Positions 26,375 through 36,047 are shown, counted from the stretch's first letter. The stretch: DNA of 64,000 nucleotides from Microbacteriaceae bacterium (GCA_947373155.1 CANBWO010000001.1:1-64000), one strand, 5' to 3'. Made by a program: numbers and translations. The notes: generated by a model not told the origin, from the letters alone.

Positions 26375-27110
26375 CGGAGTGATTGTCTAGCCAGGTTAGG
26401 TGCCCAAGCGGCCAGGAAATGATCACAGCTCTACCAACAATGAACTTCTTATCCACAAAACCCTTGCTCGGAAGGTCTTTGTGGAATCTGGAGTCCTCGG
26501 AGTTGTCGCGGTTATCGCCCATGACCCAAATCGAGTTAGCGGGAACCGTGACGTCAAACTCCACGGTGCTAGGACGCGCACCTTTGATTACATAGTCCTC
26601 TGTGATTGGAACGCCATTTACGGTTACGTGATGGGTTGCATCGCAGCACTTCACGTGATCGCCAGGGAGCCCGATAACGCGCTTGACCAAGTGAACATCG
26701 CTGTCTGGGGCAATGATTCCGAATGAGCTGAGGAACCAGTCTTGAACCTGGGTCAAAAATGGCACAGCCGGCTTGGTGACAGGGCCCAACCAGCCGCCCG
26801 GATCGCGGAATACCACTACGTCGCCGCGTTCAATAGGGATCACATTTGGAACCAGTTCGTTCACCACAATGCGGTCGTTGATCTGAAGCGTGTTCAGCAT
26901 CGACCCCGATGGAATGTAAAAGGAACGAACCAAGAATGACTTGATCAGCAGCGACAGAATAAGCGCAGTTAGCAAAATGCCGATTAGGTCAATCACGAAA
27001 ACCACAACCGGATTGCGACGCCATTTGGCACCACCCTGCGTTAAACGACGATTCCGGGCCCTCTGCCTGCGAAATACATTTGCAGGATCAGGGAGCCCGG
27101 AATTAGTCAT
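26346..27110 (-). CDS. lepB: Signal peptidase I
   Basis: Cleaves signal peptides of exported proteins at the outer face of the membrane. The 254-residue protein has one transmembrane segment (about 34-57) with the N-terminus in the cytoplasm, then PSGSMLNT with catalytic Ser70 and VKRVIGLPGD with catalytic Lys143, and MGDNRDNSEDSR near the C-terminus. All key motifs are intact. It follows rplS by 41 bp, and rnhB overlaps its end. Confidence 0.96.
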   Translation of the reverse strand: MTNSGLPDPANVFRRQRARNRRLTQGGAKWRRNPVVVFVIDLIGILLTALILSLLIKSFLVRSFYIPSGSMLNTLQINDRIVVNELVPNVIPIERGDVVVFRDPGGWLGPVTKPAVPFLTQVQDWFLSSFGIIAPDSDVHLVKRVIGLPGDHVKCCDATHHVTVNGVPITEDYVIKGARPSTVEFDVTVPANSIWVMGDNRDNSEDSRFHKDLPSKGFVDKKFIVGRAVIISWPLGHLTWLDNHSDVFKNVPNP

Positions 27111-27151
27111 TTGTCTAGTTTACGCTCAGAAACTGAACGCAACCCAAAGAT

Positions 27152-27508
27152 TTAAGCCTGAACGGCGTCGCGCTTTTCCTTGATCTTGGCCTTCTTGCCG
27201 CGAAGATCGCGAAGGAAGTAAAGCTTGGCACGGCGAACGTCTCCGCGGGTTACTAGAACAATCTTGTCTAGAACTGGGGAGTGAACTGGGAAGGTACGCT
27301 CAACGCCTACCTGGAAAGAGATCTTGCGAACGGTGAAGCTCTCGCGAACTCCGTGACCCGACTTGCGGATTACGATGCCCTTGAAAACCTGAACACGGCT
27401 GCGGTTACCTTCGATGATGTTTACGTGAACCTCAACGGTGTCACCGGCACGGAAGGCTGGGATGTCTGAGCGCAGGCTTGCTGCGTCTACGGCGTCCAAA
27501 ATATGCAT
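27152..27508 (-). CDS. rplS: 50S ribosomal protein L19
   Basis: Large-subunit protein at the 30S-50S interface. The open frame extends to 27637, but the conserved sequence starts at ATG 27508 ([15 protein letters not shown]) and gives the usual 118 residues, including the core [11 protein letters not shown] and the basic C-terminal [18 protein letters not shown]. The 171 bp upstream holds a candidate promoter and a leader of about 110 nt. Confidence 0.97.
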   Translation of the reverse strand: MHILDAVDAASLRSDIPAFRAGDTVEVHVNIIEGNRSRVQVFKGIVIRKSGHGVRESFTVRKISFQVGVERTFPVHSPVLDKIVLVTRGDVRRAKLYFLRDLRGKKAKIKEKRDAVQA

Positions 27509-27625
27509 TTTGTTATCACTATCTGTATCAGCGCGCAGGTCATCAACAAGAAAGGGGTTGTAAGTAACTTTGGACAGCCAGGTTCCCCTGCGGCAGAACA
27601 CATCTAGCGGCGCGTCCAAACCTCT

Positions 27626-27654
27626 ATCCTGCCACATTTAGGCAGTGATGGCAA
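27626..27654 (-). promoter_or_regulatory. Candidate rplS promoter
   Basis: On the minus strand TTGCCA (27654-27649) is followed after 17 nt by CAGGAT (27631-27626), then AGAGG. The spacing is right for a housekeeping sigma factor. It would start transcription near 27619, leaving a leader of about 110 nt before rplS. Identified by eye only. Confidence 0.4.
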
Positions 27655-27679
27655 AGAATTGCCTATCAATACAGCCGGC

Positions 27680-28369
27680 TTACTCGCCCAATAGGTCTGG
27701 ACGAACCCGCTTGGTGCGCTCAAGCTGCTGTTCGTGGCGCCATTTTGCGATTGCTGCATGGTTGCCGCTGAGCAAAACCGGCGGCACGTCTAGGCCGCGC
27801 CAACTTGCTGGCTTGGTGTAGCTGGGGTATTCCAGCAGCCCCTCCCCCGAGTGGCTTTCCTCGGTAAGGCTTTCGGCGTTACCGATTACCCCCGGAATAA
27901 GACGAACTATGGCCTCGGTCATGGCGATAGCCGCCACTTCTCCGCCGTTTAAAACATAATCACCGATGCTGATGAGGCGCACTTTACCCTTGGTGGCCGC
28001 GTAGTCCACAACCCGCTGGTCGATTCCTTCGTACCTGCCGCAGGCAAACACGATGCGCTCTTCTTGCGCAAGTTCATAGGCCAACGACTGGTTGAAAACC
28101 TCACCCGCAGGTGAGGTAAAGATAATGGTGGCGTCGGTGTGTTCGCCCATGATCGCATCCAAAGCCAAACCCCAAGGTTCCGGCTTCATTAGCATCCCGG
28201 CGCCACCCCCGTATGGGGTGTCGTCTACTGTGCGGTGCTTGTCAAAGGTGTAATCGCGCAAATCGTGCGCTTCAAACTGAATCAGCCCGCTTTGACGAGC
28301 CTTACCCAGGAGTGAGAGATCTAGAGCCTGAAAGTAATCAGGAAAAATCGAAACCGCATCGATGCGCAA
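27680..28369 (-). CDS. trmD: tRNA (guanine37-N1)-methyltransferase TrmD
   Basis: Methylates G37 of tRNAs reading CNN codons, which prevents +1 frameshifting. The 229-residue SPOUT protein has the trefoil-knot motifs [27 protein letters not shown] and [14 protein letters not shown]. The start is TTG at 28369, 9 bp after the rimM stop, without a clear ribosome site. It gives the expected [11 protein letters not shown]-terminus. Order rpsP-khpA-rimM-trmD-rplS is the conserved one. Confidence 0.96.
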   Translation of the reverse strand: MRIDAVSIFPDYFQALDLSLLGKARQSGLIQFEAHDLRDYTFDKHRTVDDTPYGGGAGMLMKPEPWGLALDAIMGEHTDATIIFTSPAGEVFNQSLAYELAQEERIVFACGRYEGIDQRVVDYAATKGKVRLISIGDYVLNGGEVAAIAMTEAIVRLIPGVIGNAESLTEESHSGEGLLEYPSYTKPASWRGLDVPPVLLSGNHAAIAKWRHEQQLERTKRVRPDLLGE

Positions 28370-28378
28370 TTCAAACCG

Positions 28379-29008
28379 CTATTCGGCGTCTTCGGTGGAA
28401 GATTCGCCTGCGACGGTGTCTGCCGATTCGGTTTCTTCAGCAGGACTTGCTGGCTCGGGTGTTGCCAACTCAGGCAAGACTTCCTCGAATAGTCCAGTTG
28501 GTGGAGTAACCACTAGGGTTCCTGCTTTTAGGTCTACCGAGGGAACGATGGCTTTCACGAAAGGAACCATCACGTCTTTATCGCCGGTTTTGATTACCAG
28601 TAGGTCTTGAGCCGGGAAGTGCTCCACCGCAGTGACCACACCAACTTCTGCCCCATCGCGCAAGACCTTGAGTCCGACCAACTGGTGGTCGTACCAGGCG
28701 TCTGGTTCGGTTGGGAGTTCGTCGGCATCCGCATCCATGAGCAAAATGGCCTTGATGAGCGATTCCGCGGCGGTGCGGTCTGAGATGTCTTGAAGAAACA
28801 ACACTGGCGACTGGTTGTACCATCGCAGTTCAGCAACCGTAACGGTCTTGCCAAACCAAATCGAGTCTTCTGGCACCTGCAACTCAAAAGTTGCCCCCGG
28901 AACAAATCGTTCGTTCGGGGTGTCGGTGTAGAGCTCTAGTTTTATTGCACCTTTTAGACCGTGTGCCTTGAGCAGGCGGCCTATGCGTAGCTTGGTCGAC
29001 CTAGAAAT
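28379..29008 (-). CDS. rimM: 16S rRNA processing protein RimM, probable ATT start
   Basis: Assembly factor that binds S19 in the 30S head. The recognisable RimM sequence (IGRLLKAHGLKGAIKLEL, then FVPGATFELQVP) extends well upstream of the first in-frame ATG/GTG/TTG, a GTG at 28882 that would delete the first 42 residues of the domain. An in-frame TGA lies five codons before the conserved segment region. Between them the only codon giving the usual N-terminus is ATT at 29008, yielding MSRSTKLRIGRLL and a 209-residue protein overlapping the khpA stop by 8 bp. ATA or CTG further in are alternatives. The C-terminal ~35 residues are a Pro/Ala/Glu/Ser tail. Confidence 0.85.
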   Translation of the reverse strand: MSRSTKLRIGRLLKAHGLKGAIKLELYTDTPNERFVPGATFELQVPEDSIWFGKTVTVAELRWYNQSPVLFLQDISDRTAAESLIKAILLMDADADELPTEPDAWYDHQLVGLKVLRDGAEVGVVTAVEHFPAQDLLVIKTGDKDVMVPFVKAIVPSVDLKAGTLVVTPPTGLFEEVLPELATPEPASPAEETESADTVAGESSTEDAE

Positions 29009-29237
29009 CGGTCTTCACCACGTCTACTCGAATGTTCTTGCCGTCGGCCAAGGCCTTTACTACGGCGCGAAGCGAGTTAGCAGTGCGGCCGTTGCGCCCG
29101 ATCACACGACCCAGATCTTCTGGGTGTACGACAACCTCAAGTAGATCCCCACGAGAGGTGTTTCGCTTAGTCACGATAGCGTCTTCCGGGTGGTCGACGA
29201 TTCCCTTGACTAGGTGTTCGAGCGCAGCGGCTAGCAC
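29001..29237 (-). CDS. khpA: KH-domain RNA-binding protein KhpA (YlqC-like)
   Basis: A 78-residue single KH-domain protein with the conserved VIGRNGRTANSLR loop, the RNA-binding GxxG-type motif. In Gram-positive bacteria KhpA forms complexes with KhpB/Jag and affects cell elongation and division. The start is GTG at 29237, 5 bp after the rpsP stop. Its last codons overlap the proposed ATT start of rimM. Confidence 0.93.
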   Translation of the reverse strand: MLAAALEHLVKGIVDHPEDAIVTKRNTSRGDLLEVVVHPEDLGRVIGRNGRTANSLRAVVKALADGKNIRVDVVKTDF

Positions 29238-29242
29238 GATTA

Positions 29243-29752
29243 CTAAGCCTCTTCTGCTGGAGCCTCAGCCTCGGCTACTGGAGCCTCAACTGCTGCTTCT
29301 TCGGCTGCTGGAGCCTCTACTACTGCGTCTTCTGCAGGAGCCTCAACCTCTGCAACAACTTCTGCTGCAGGTGCTTCAACTACGGGTGCCTCAACCTTGA
29401 TCTCGGCCTTTGGCTTTAGGACAGCCTTCTTGTTTGCTTCAGCAACAAAAGCAACCTTTGGTTCCTTGACCTGAACCAGGTTAGGAGCCTTGGCATCGCC
29501 CTTGCTCTTCTGGAAGTCACCGGTGAGCTTTAGAAGTGCCTCAACCTGCTCGGTTGGCTGTGCGCCAACGCTTAGCCAGTACTGGGCGCGCTCGTGGTTA
29601 ACTTCGATGATGGATGGGTGCTGACCTGGTACGTAACGACCGATCTCTTCGATTGCACGGCCATCGCGCTTGGTGCGCGAGTCGGCAACGACGATGCGGT
29701 AGTGAGGCGCGCGGATCTTGCCTAGGCGCTTCAGGCGAATTTTTACAGCCAC
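29243..29752 (-). CDS. rpsP: 30S ribosomal protein S16 with long Ala/Glu-rich extension
   Basis: Small-subunit assembly protein S16. The frame extends to 29809, but GTG at 29752 (AAGGAAAAATT upstream) yields the canonical [20 protein letters not shown]. The protein is 169 residues, about twice the usual 80-90. After the S16 fold (to about 90) come a Lys-rich stretch and a ~50-residue Ala/Glu/Pro/Val tail with repeated EAPAAE-like units. Tails of this sort are common in Actinobacteria. It heads the rpsP-khpA-rimM-trmD group; 175 bp separates it from ffh. Confidence 0.96.
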   Translation of the reverse strand: MAVKIRLKRLGKIRAPHYRIVVADSRTKRDGRAIEEIGRYVPGQHPSIIEVNHERAQYWLSVGAQPTEQVEALLKLTGDFQKSKGDAKAPNLVQVKEPKVAFVAEANKKAVLKPKAEIKVEAPVVEAPAAEVVAEVEAPAEDAVVEAPAAEEAAVEAPVAEAEAPAEEA

Positions 29753-29927
29753 AATTTTTCCTTTGGTTTTTATTGGGGCGAACGTTTCACCGTGAGCGTG
29801 GGGGCACACTCGGTGAAGGAGCTCTGGGGTTATCTAGAACGCGTCATGATTAGAGGGTCAGACGCAAAGATACTCCGATATTCTGCCAGAAAAACCCGCG
29901 AACCGCTAGTTCAAAAGGCGATGTCGA

Positions 29928-31436
29928 CTAAAGTCCGAATGCAGATCCCGCAGGCGCTGAGCCGTCGGATGGCTTTTCTCCACTCAAACGAGCAGCTTCT
30001 TCGGCTGCGCGTTTGGCCGGGTTGCCACTCTTGGAACCCTTCTTCTTGTCCTTGGCCTTGGATTTTCCGCCGCCAAATCCGCCCATTCCCATTCCCTGCA
30101 TACCGGCAGGCATTCCAGGCATACCCTGTGGAATGCCACCCTTAGACATGGTTTTCATCATCTTGGCGGCCTGCTCAAAGCGATTCACCAGAGAGTTCAC
30201 GTCGGTCACGGTCATTCCAGAACCACGAGCGATACGCAAACGACGGGATCCGTTCAAGATCTTGGTGTCGCGGCGCTCTCCCGGGGTCATCGAGCGAATG
30301 ATCGCCTCGGTGCGGTCGATTTCTTTTTCATCGAAGTTATCCAGTTGCTCGCGCATGGCCCCAGCGCCCGGCATCAAAGCCAACATGGCCTTCATGGAGC
30401 CCATCTTGCGCATCTGCTGCATCTGGTCTAAGAAGTCATCCAAAGTGAAGCTGTTTTTGGCCAATTTCTCGGCCATCTTGGCTGCGTCTTCGGCGTCAAA
30501 AGCTCGCTGCGCCTGCTCAATAAGACTAAGAACGTCTCCCATGTCCAAAATACGACTGGCCATGCGGTCCGGATAGAAAGGCTCGAAGGCGTCTAGGCCT
30601 TCACCGGTGGAGCTAAAGAGAATTGGCTTTCCGGTAACCGATGCCACCGAAAGGGCCGCACCACCGCGGGAGTCACCGTCTAACTTGGTGAGGACCACAC
30701 CGCTGATTCCAACGCCATCTTCGAAAGCCTTGGCAACGTTTACCGCGTCCTGACCAACCATCGCATCGATGACGAAAAGAACTTCATCCGGGTTCACGGC
30801 ATCGCGGATATCGCGTGCCTGCTGCATCATGTCTTCATCGATGCCAAGACGACCAGCGGTGTCAACCAAGACCACGCTGTACTGCTTCTGAGTAGCAAAC
30901 TTTATGGCCTCTTTAGCCACCTTGACCGGGTTACCTAAACCGTTTCCCGGCTCCGGAGCAAACACCGGTACACCGGTGCGCTCACCAAGAACCTGAAGTT
31001 GGTTCACAGCATTTGGGCGCTGAAGGTCGGCTGCCACCAGAAGCGGAGTCTGATTCTGATCCTTGAGCCACTTGGCCAACTTGCCGGCCAGAGTGGTCTT
31101 ACCCGAACCCTGAAGACCGGCCAGCATGATTACGGTTGGCGGGTTCTTGGCGAACTGAATTCTGCGGGCGTCGCCACCCAGGATTGCAATCAGTTCCTCG
31201 TTTACGATCTGAACTATTTGCTGTGCCGGGTTCAAAGCCTTATTGACTTCGTCTCCCAGGGCGCGCTCACGAACCGCGGATACAAAAGTCTTTACCACCT
31301 CGAGGGCCACGTCGGCTTCTAACAGCGCACGACGGATTTCTCGAAGCGTGGTGTCGATATCGGCAGGCGTTAGCTTGCCCTTGGTGCGCAGGTTCTTAAA
31401 CGTTTGCGCCAAGCGGTCAGACAGATTACCGAACAC
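29928..31436 (-). CDS. ffh: Signal recognition particle protein Ffh
   Basis: GTPase that binds signal sequences and 4.5S RNA and delivers ribosomes to FtsY. The 502-residue protein has the N domain, the G domain with AGLQGSGKTT (from 106), DTAGRLGIDEDMM and TKLDGDSRGG, and the methionine-rich M domain ending in a Gly/Met-rich and Lys-rich tail. GTG 31436 behind AAGGAG starts the canonical VFGNLSDRL; the longer frame to 31475 is rejected because it would overlap ftsY. It lies 28 bp after ftsY. Confidence 0.97.
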   Translation of the reverse strand: MFGNLSDRLAQTFKNLRTKGKLTPADIDTTLREIRRALLEADVALEVVKTFVSAVRERALGDEVNKALNPAQQIVQIVNEELIAILGGDARRIQFAKNPPTVIMLAGLQGSGKTTLAGKLAKWLKDQNQTPLLVAADLQRPNAVNQLQVLGERTGVPVFAPEPGNGLGNPVKVAKEAIKFATQKQYSVVLVDTAGRLGIDEDMMQQARDIRDAVNPDEVLFVIDAMVGQDAVNVAKAFEDGVGISGVVLTKLDGDSRGGAALSVASVTGKPILFSSTGEGLDAFEPFYPDRMASRILDMGDVLSLIEQAQRAFDAEDAAKMAEKLAKNSFTLDDFLDQMQQMRKMGSMKAMLALMPGAGAMREQLDNFDEKEIDRTEAIIRSMTPGERRDTKILNGSRRLRIARGSGMTVTDVNSLVNRFEQAAKMMKTMSKGGIPQGMPGMPAGMQGMGMGGFGGGKSKAKDKKKGSKSGNPAKRAAEEAARLSGEKPSDGSAPAGSAFGL

Positions 31437-31464
31437 GGAACTCCTTGGTGGGTGGGGTTTAAGC

Positions 31465-32466
31465 CTAAATGCCAACTAGACCGCGAGCGAACTCGTCGGC
31501 TTCAAAGAATGCGAAGTCGTTGATGCCTTCGCCAAAACCAATCAATTTCACAGGGATGCCCAGCTCGCGTTGAATGCTGTAAACGATGCCGCCTTTGGCG
31601 GTTCCATCGACCTTGGTGAGGACCACTCCAGTCACGTTGGCAACCTCGGCAAACGCCTTAGCCTGGGCCAGCCCATTTTGACCGGTGGTGGCATCCAGCA
31701 CCAGCAAAACCTCGGTGACCGGCACGGTTTTCTCTACCACTCGGCGGATCTTGCCCAGTTCGTCCATGAGGCCCTGTTTGTTTTGCAAACGACCCGCGGT
31801 GTCGATGATCACGATGTCGGCTTCGGAGGCAACTGCAGTTTCCACAGCCTCAAAGGCCACCGATGCAGGGTCTTGCCCCTCCACCTTTGGCCCTACCAAC
31901 TTGGCACCGGAGCGAGCGGCCCAGGTGGCAACCTGCTCCACGGCGGCGGCTCTAAAGGTATCGGCTGCTCCTATCACCACGTCCCAGTCCCCCTCGGCCA
32001 GCCATGCTGTGAGTTTTCCGATTGTGGTGGTCTTGCCAACTCCGTTTACTCCAACCACCAGGAACACGTAAGGCAGTTGGTCGCCGGTTAGATTCAGTTC
32101 TCGGTTCGGGACCTCGAGACTCTGGGTAAGCACGCTCACCAAAATAGCTTTGAGCTCAGATTCAGTCTTGGCGCCGGCCGCGGTGGCTTGCTTGCGAACC
32201 GAAGCCACGATGTCTGCAGAGGCATCCACGCCGAAATCGGCCAGGAGCAAGATGTCTTCCAGGTCATCGATGTGGTCAGCGTCAAAAAGTTGACCGGTAA
32301 AAAGACTGCGAATGCGCCTGGCAAAACTTCTTGAGCCACCAGATTTGGCAACTTCCGCTACCGCGTGGGTTTGCTCCACAGTGGCATGGGTAACCGGGGT
32401 GTCGGCGGCCGAGACCGGCGGCATGGATTCATCGCTGCGCTTCTTTTTAAACCACTCAAAAGCCAT
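31465..32466 (-). CDS. ftsY: Signal recognition particle receptor FtsY
   Basis: Membrane-associated SRP receptor GTPase. The 333-residue protein has a short acidic/variable A region (1-50), then N and G domains with GVNGVGKTTT (139-148), DTAGRLQNKQGLMDEL and TKVDGTAKGG. It ends in the C-terminal IGFGEGINDFAFF motif. It follows smc by 8 bp; the smc-ftsY-ffh order is conserved. Confidence 0.97.
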   Translation of the reverse strand: MAFEWFKKKRSDESMPPVSAADTPVTHATVEQTHAVAEVAKSGGSRSFARRIRSLFTGQLFDADHIDDLEDILLLADFGVDASADIVASVRKQATAAGAKTESELKAILVSVLTQSLEVPNRELNLTGDQLPYVFLVVGVNGVGKTTTIGKLTAWLAEGDWDVVIGAADTFRAAAVEQVATWAARSGAKLVGPKVEGQDPASVAFEAVETAVASEADIVIIDTAGRLQNKQGLMDELGKIRRVVEKTVPVTEVLLVLDATTGQNGLAQAKAFAEVANVTGVVLTKVDGTAKGGIVYSIQRELGIPVKLIGFGEGINDFAFFEADEFARGLVGI

Positions 32467-32474
32467 AGTTGCCC

Positions 32475-35400
32475 CTACTTGCCATCGATGCGTTGGCCAA
32501 CCACAGCACTAATGCCGTCCTGGCGCATCGAGACACCGTAGAGCGCATCGGCGATCTCCATGGTGCGCTTTTGGTGGGTGATGATGATCAGCTGCGAATT
32601 GGTTCGCAGGTCCTGGAAAATCTGTAGGAGTCGGCCAAGGTTGGCATCGTCCAGCGCCGCCTCAACCTCATCCATGACATAGAACGGCGATGGGCGCGCC
32701 TTAAAGATGGCAATCAACAGAGCCACGGCTGCCAGCGAACGCTCACCACCGGAGAGCAGGCTCAGGCGCTCGATGCGCTTGCCGGCGGGCTTTACGTTTA
32801 CCTCGATGCCCGTGGTGAGCAGATTCTCAGGGTCGGTTAGGAAAATGTTTCCGGTTCCACCTGGGAACAAAATTGGGAAGACCTTTTCGAATGCGGCGCG
32901 GGTGTCATCGAAGGCCTCGGCAAAGATGACCTGCATCTTTTGGTCGAGTTCCTCAATGATCTGAATCAGGTCCTTGCGGGTCTGAGTTAGGTCTGCCAGC
33001 TGCTCGGTTAGGAACTTGTGGCGCTGCTCCAGGGCCGCAAACTCCTCCAGGGCCAATGGGTTAACCCGACCCAGACGCTCCAACAGACGTTCGGCGTTTG
33101 CCAAGCGCGCTCGCTGTTCTTCTAGGTTGAAAGGCTTCTTGAGTTCGGCGTCTTGGTCGTCTGGAATCATTTGGTCTGGCCCGTATTCGGCCACCAAAAC
33201 TGCAACTTCCATTCCCAGTTCGTCGTAGGCCTTGCTGCTGAGGTTGGCCAGGTTCAGGCGCTTTTCGTGAATCGCCAACTCGATGTCGTGAACGCTCTGA
33301 GTGAGGGTGGCCAGCTTCATCTGAATCTCGGCAGTCTCACCCCTAAGGTTCACCAATTCGGTGTTTTGGTTGGCGCGGGCGCTCTCTAGCTCGAGCAGGT
33401 TAGCCTTGGCCACGCTTGCACTCTGAGCCAGTTTTTCCAGTACCAGCGGAACAACCTCTAGCACTCGGTTAGCCGCAGCCAGTTTGGCTTGCTGAGCAGC
33501 GATGGCAGCCTTGGCGCGCTCCATGGCGGCGGTTGCCTCGGTCACCTGGCGACCTAACAGGATTACGCGTTCTTTTTCAACGCGAAGGCGTTCGGCTGCC
33601 GCGCCCAGCTCGATTCTGATGTCGAGTTCGCGCTGGCGCTCCTGCTCCAGGTTGCTCACGAGTGTGGCGCGGTCGGACAAATCCACGGCTGGACGATCCT
33701 GCGAAGCGAAAGTGTCGTGCGCGGCAACGGCCTGAGCCAACGCTTGCTCGGCTGCAGTAATACCTGCGGCTGCAGTTGCGGCCACCTGCGCTAGTCGGTC
33801 TAGTTCGGCCTTCGATGCCTCGGCTTGCACGCGCAACCTGCCAAGTTTCTCGGCGTTGGTCGCCAGCGTGGCATCGTGCTGCTTTAGCTCCGCCAGCGCT
33901 TTACCAGCGGTTGCTTGGGCGGCCTCGCTGGTGGCTCGGGCCTCTGCCAATTCGGCTTTGAGCTGCTCAATCCGCTGGTTCACCTTGGCAAGCTGAGACT
34001 CGGCGCCGTCTCGTTCGGCAACCAACTCAACCTTGCTAGTTTTGCGACCGGATCCACCGCGCAGCACGCTCTGAGTCAGCACATCGCCGTCGCGAGTAAT
34101 CAGGGTGAATGCTGCAACCTCTTGGTGAGCTTTATAAAGTTCTTTTGCGGCATCTAGGTCGTCGACCACCACCACGTTTTGCAACAGGGCTAGCACTCCG
34201 GTCGGGGCCTTGACAACATCGATGGCCGAACGCGCGCCAGCCACCTCAGACAGCGCACTCAACGTGCCGCGAGCTTCTACATCGGCAATAACCAGTTCTA
34301 CTCGTCCACCATCGATGTTTTTTAGGTGCTTGATGGCGTCTAGACCGGCTTCACGTGAGTCGGCAACCAAGGCGTCTGCCAATGGGCCGAGCGCCGCAGC
34401 AATAGCCACCTCAAAGCCCTGTTCGATCTTCATGTGACTGGCGATTAGGCCGCGGATACCGCGGAGGCCGGCTGCTGCCAGTTGGTTCGCACCGTCTTTT
34501 TGATCCAGAGTCAGGTTCAGGGCACTGCGCTTGGCGGATAGTGAGTCGCGCTCACGTTCCTGCTGATGAAGTTCTTCGCGCAGCGAGTCGATCTTGCTTT
34601 GAGAGCCCGAAACGGCCTGCTGAGCCGCCTCGTAGCGAGTCTCGAACTCGGTGGCATCGGCTTGGTGGCTGCCCTGCAGGCTGGCCTCCAGTGCCTCATA
34701 CTCGGCAACGCTAGCTTGGTTTCGCTCCCCGGCTTGAGCCAACGCCTGTTCGTGACGCAACACTTCGTTGCGCAACGAGCCCAAACGCGACTCGGCCACC
34801 GCTGCTTCGTTGTTCAAACGCCCAAGTTCTAAGTCGAACTTTGTGATCAGAGCAGACTGCTCGGCAACCTCGTTGTCGAATGCCTCAAGTGCATCGCGGC
34901 ATTCGTTTCGCGAGGTTTCCGCCTGCTTTAGGCGCTCACGCAACTCTGCAACATTGCCTTCCAACTCGGCCACCGCCGAAGCTGCTTCTGCGGCCTGAGC
35001 CTCGAACAAGGCTGGGTCTTGCAGGTTGCCGCCAATTTGGTTCTGACCGCTAAGAAGTGTGACGCGCTGGCTAGCCATGTTCAAAAGCGAACGAAGGCGC
35101 TCGGCCTGGGAGTCGAAACGGTAGGCCAGGTTTCGAGCCTGGTCCACCTGAGTGGAAACCTGGGCGGCCTCCAACTGCTGCAGACGAACCTGGTTCTCGG
35201 CCAAGACGCTCTGCAGAATGTTGCGCTCGCCCTTGCGATTGTTTTCGGTCTGTGAGGTTTCTTCTACCGCGGCCTGCAGTTCCACAATCTCGGCGGCGAA
35301 AATGCGGCTCTTGGCATCGCGAAGCACCGATGCAATGCCCTGCGCTTGGCGCGCGGTCTCAGCCTGCTGACTGAGTGGCTTGAGTTGCCGGCGAACTTCT

Positions 35401-35987
35401 CCGGCTAAGTCGTTTAGGCGGGTCAGGTTAACCTGCATGGCCTCGAGCTTGCGCTGAGTTTTCTCTTTACGGCGGCGGTGCTTGAGGATTCCAGCCGCTT
35501 CCTCAATGAATCCGCGACGCTCCTCCGGCGTTGCCTTCAGGACGCTGTCCAGCTGTCCCTGACCCACGATCACGTGCATTTCACGGCCCAGTCCTGAGTC
35601 GCTCAAAAGCTCTTGAACATCTAGCAAGCGACAACCCTCACCATTGATGGCGTATTCGCTGCCACCGTTGCGGAAAAGGGTTCGGCTAATGGTTACTTCG
35701 GTGTAGTCAATCGGCAAAGCGCCATCGCTGTTGTCAATTGTCAGCTGAACCTCGGCACGGCCGAGCGGACCTTTGGTGCTGGTACCGGCAAAGATGACGT
35801 CTTCCATCTTGCCGCCGCGGAGGGTTTTGGCACCCTGCTCACCCATTACCCAGGCCAGGGCATCTACCACGTTGGACTTGCCGGAACCGTTCGGACCGAC
35901 CACGCAGGTTACGCCCGGTTCGAAGGCAAAAGTGGTTGGTTGGGCAAAGCTCTTAAATCCCTTGAGGGTCAGACTCTTTAGATACAA
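32475..35987 (-). CDS. smc: Chromosome segregation protein SMC
   Basis: Condensin ATPase that extrudes DNA loops and aligns chromosome arms. At 1170 residues it has the expected length: Walker A GPNGSGKSN near residue 32, long coiled coil, hinge domain near 500-650 with GLRGIRGLIA and LRGGSGRK, return coiled coil, then the signature LLSGGERSLAAVALL and Walker B FYVMDEVEAALDD. The start is TTG at 35987 behind GGAGG. Neighbours mutM and rnc upstream and ftsY downstream match the usual cluster. Confidence 0.98.
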   Translation of the reverse strand: MYLKSLTLKGFKSFAQPTTFAFEPGVTCVVGPNGSGKSNVVDALAWVMGEQGAKTLRGGKMEDVIFAGTSTKGPLGRAEVQLTIDNSDGALPIDYTEVTISRTLFRNGGSEYAINGEGCRLLDVQELLSDSGLGREMHVIVGQGQLDSVLKATPEERRGFIEEAAGILKHRRRKEKTQRKLEAMQVNLTRLNDLAGEVRRQLKPLSQQAETARQAQGIASVLRDAKSRIFAAEIVELQAAVEETSQTENNRKGERNILQSVLAENQVRLQQLEAAQVSTQVDQARNLAYRFDSQAERLRSLLNMASQRVTLLSGQNQIGGNLQDPALFEAQAAEAASAVAELEGNVAELRERLKQAETSRNECRDALEAFDNEVAEQSALITKFDLELGRLNNEAAVAESRLGSLRNEVLRHEQALAQAGERNQASVAEYEALEASLQGSHQADATEFETRYEAAQQAVSGSQSKIDSLREELHQQERERDSLSAKRSALNLTLDQKDGANQLAAAGLRGIRGLIASHMKIEQGFEVAIAAALGPLADALVADSREAGLDAIKHLKNIDGGRVELVIADVEARGTLSALSEVAGARSAIDVVKAPTGVLALLQNVVVVDDLDAAKELYKAHQEVAAFTLITRDGDVLTQSVLRGGSGRKTSKVELVAERDGAESQLAKVNQRIEQLKAELAEARATSEAAQATAGKALAELKQHDATLATNAEKLGRLRVQAEASKAELDRLAQVAATAAAGITAAEQALAQAVAAHDTFASQDRPAVDLSDRATLVSNLEQERQRELDIRIELGAAAERLRVEKERVILLGRQVTEATAAMERAKAAIAAQQAKLAAANRVLEVVPLVLEKLAQSASVAKANLLELESARANQNTELVNLRGETAEIQMKLATLTQSVHDIELAIHEKRLNLANLSSKAYDELGMEVAVLVAEYGPDQMIPDDQDAELKKPFNLEEQRARLANAERLLERLGRVNPLALEEFAALEQRHKFLTEQLADLTQTRKDLIQIIEELDQKMQVIFAEAFDDTRAAFEKVFPILFPGGTGNIFLTDPENLLTTGIEVNVKPAGKRIERLSLLSGGERSLAAVALLIAIFKARPSPFYVMDEVEAALDDANLGRLLQIFQDLRTNSQLIIITHQKRTMEIADALYGVSMRQDGISAVVGQRIDGK

Positions 35988-36047
35988 AGTCCCGCCTCCA
36001 TTGGATTAAATGCCTACAAATTTGGCGTGAATTCGCCTGTCAATACC

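Noticed and set aside
27509-27637. N-terminal extension of L19 to 27637
   Set aside because: L19 starts at MHILDAVDA; the extra part is not conserved and overlaps the likely promoter and leader.
31437-31475. Ffh start at 31475
   Set aside because: It would overlap ftsY; GTG 31436 has AAGGAG and gives the normal Ffh N-terminus.
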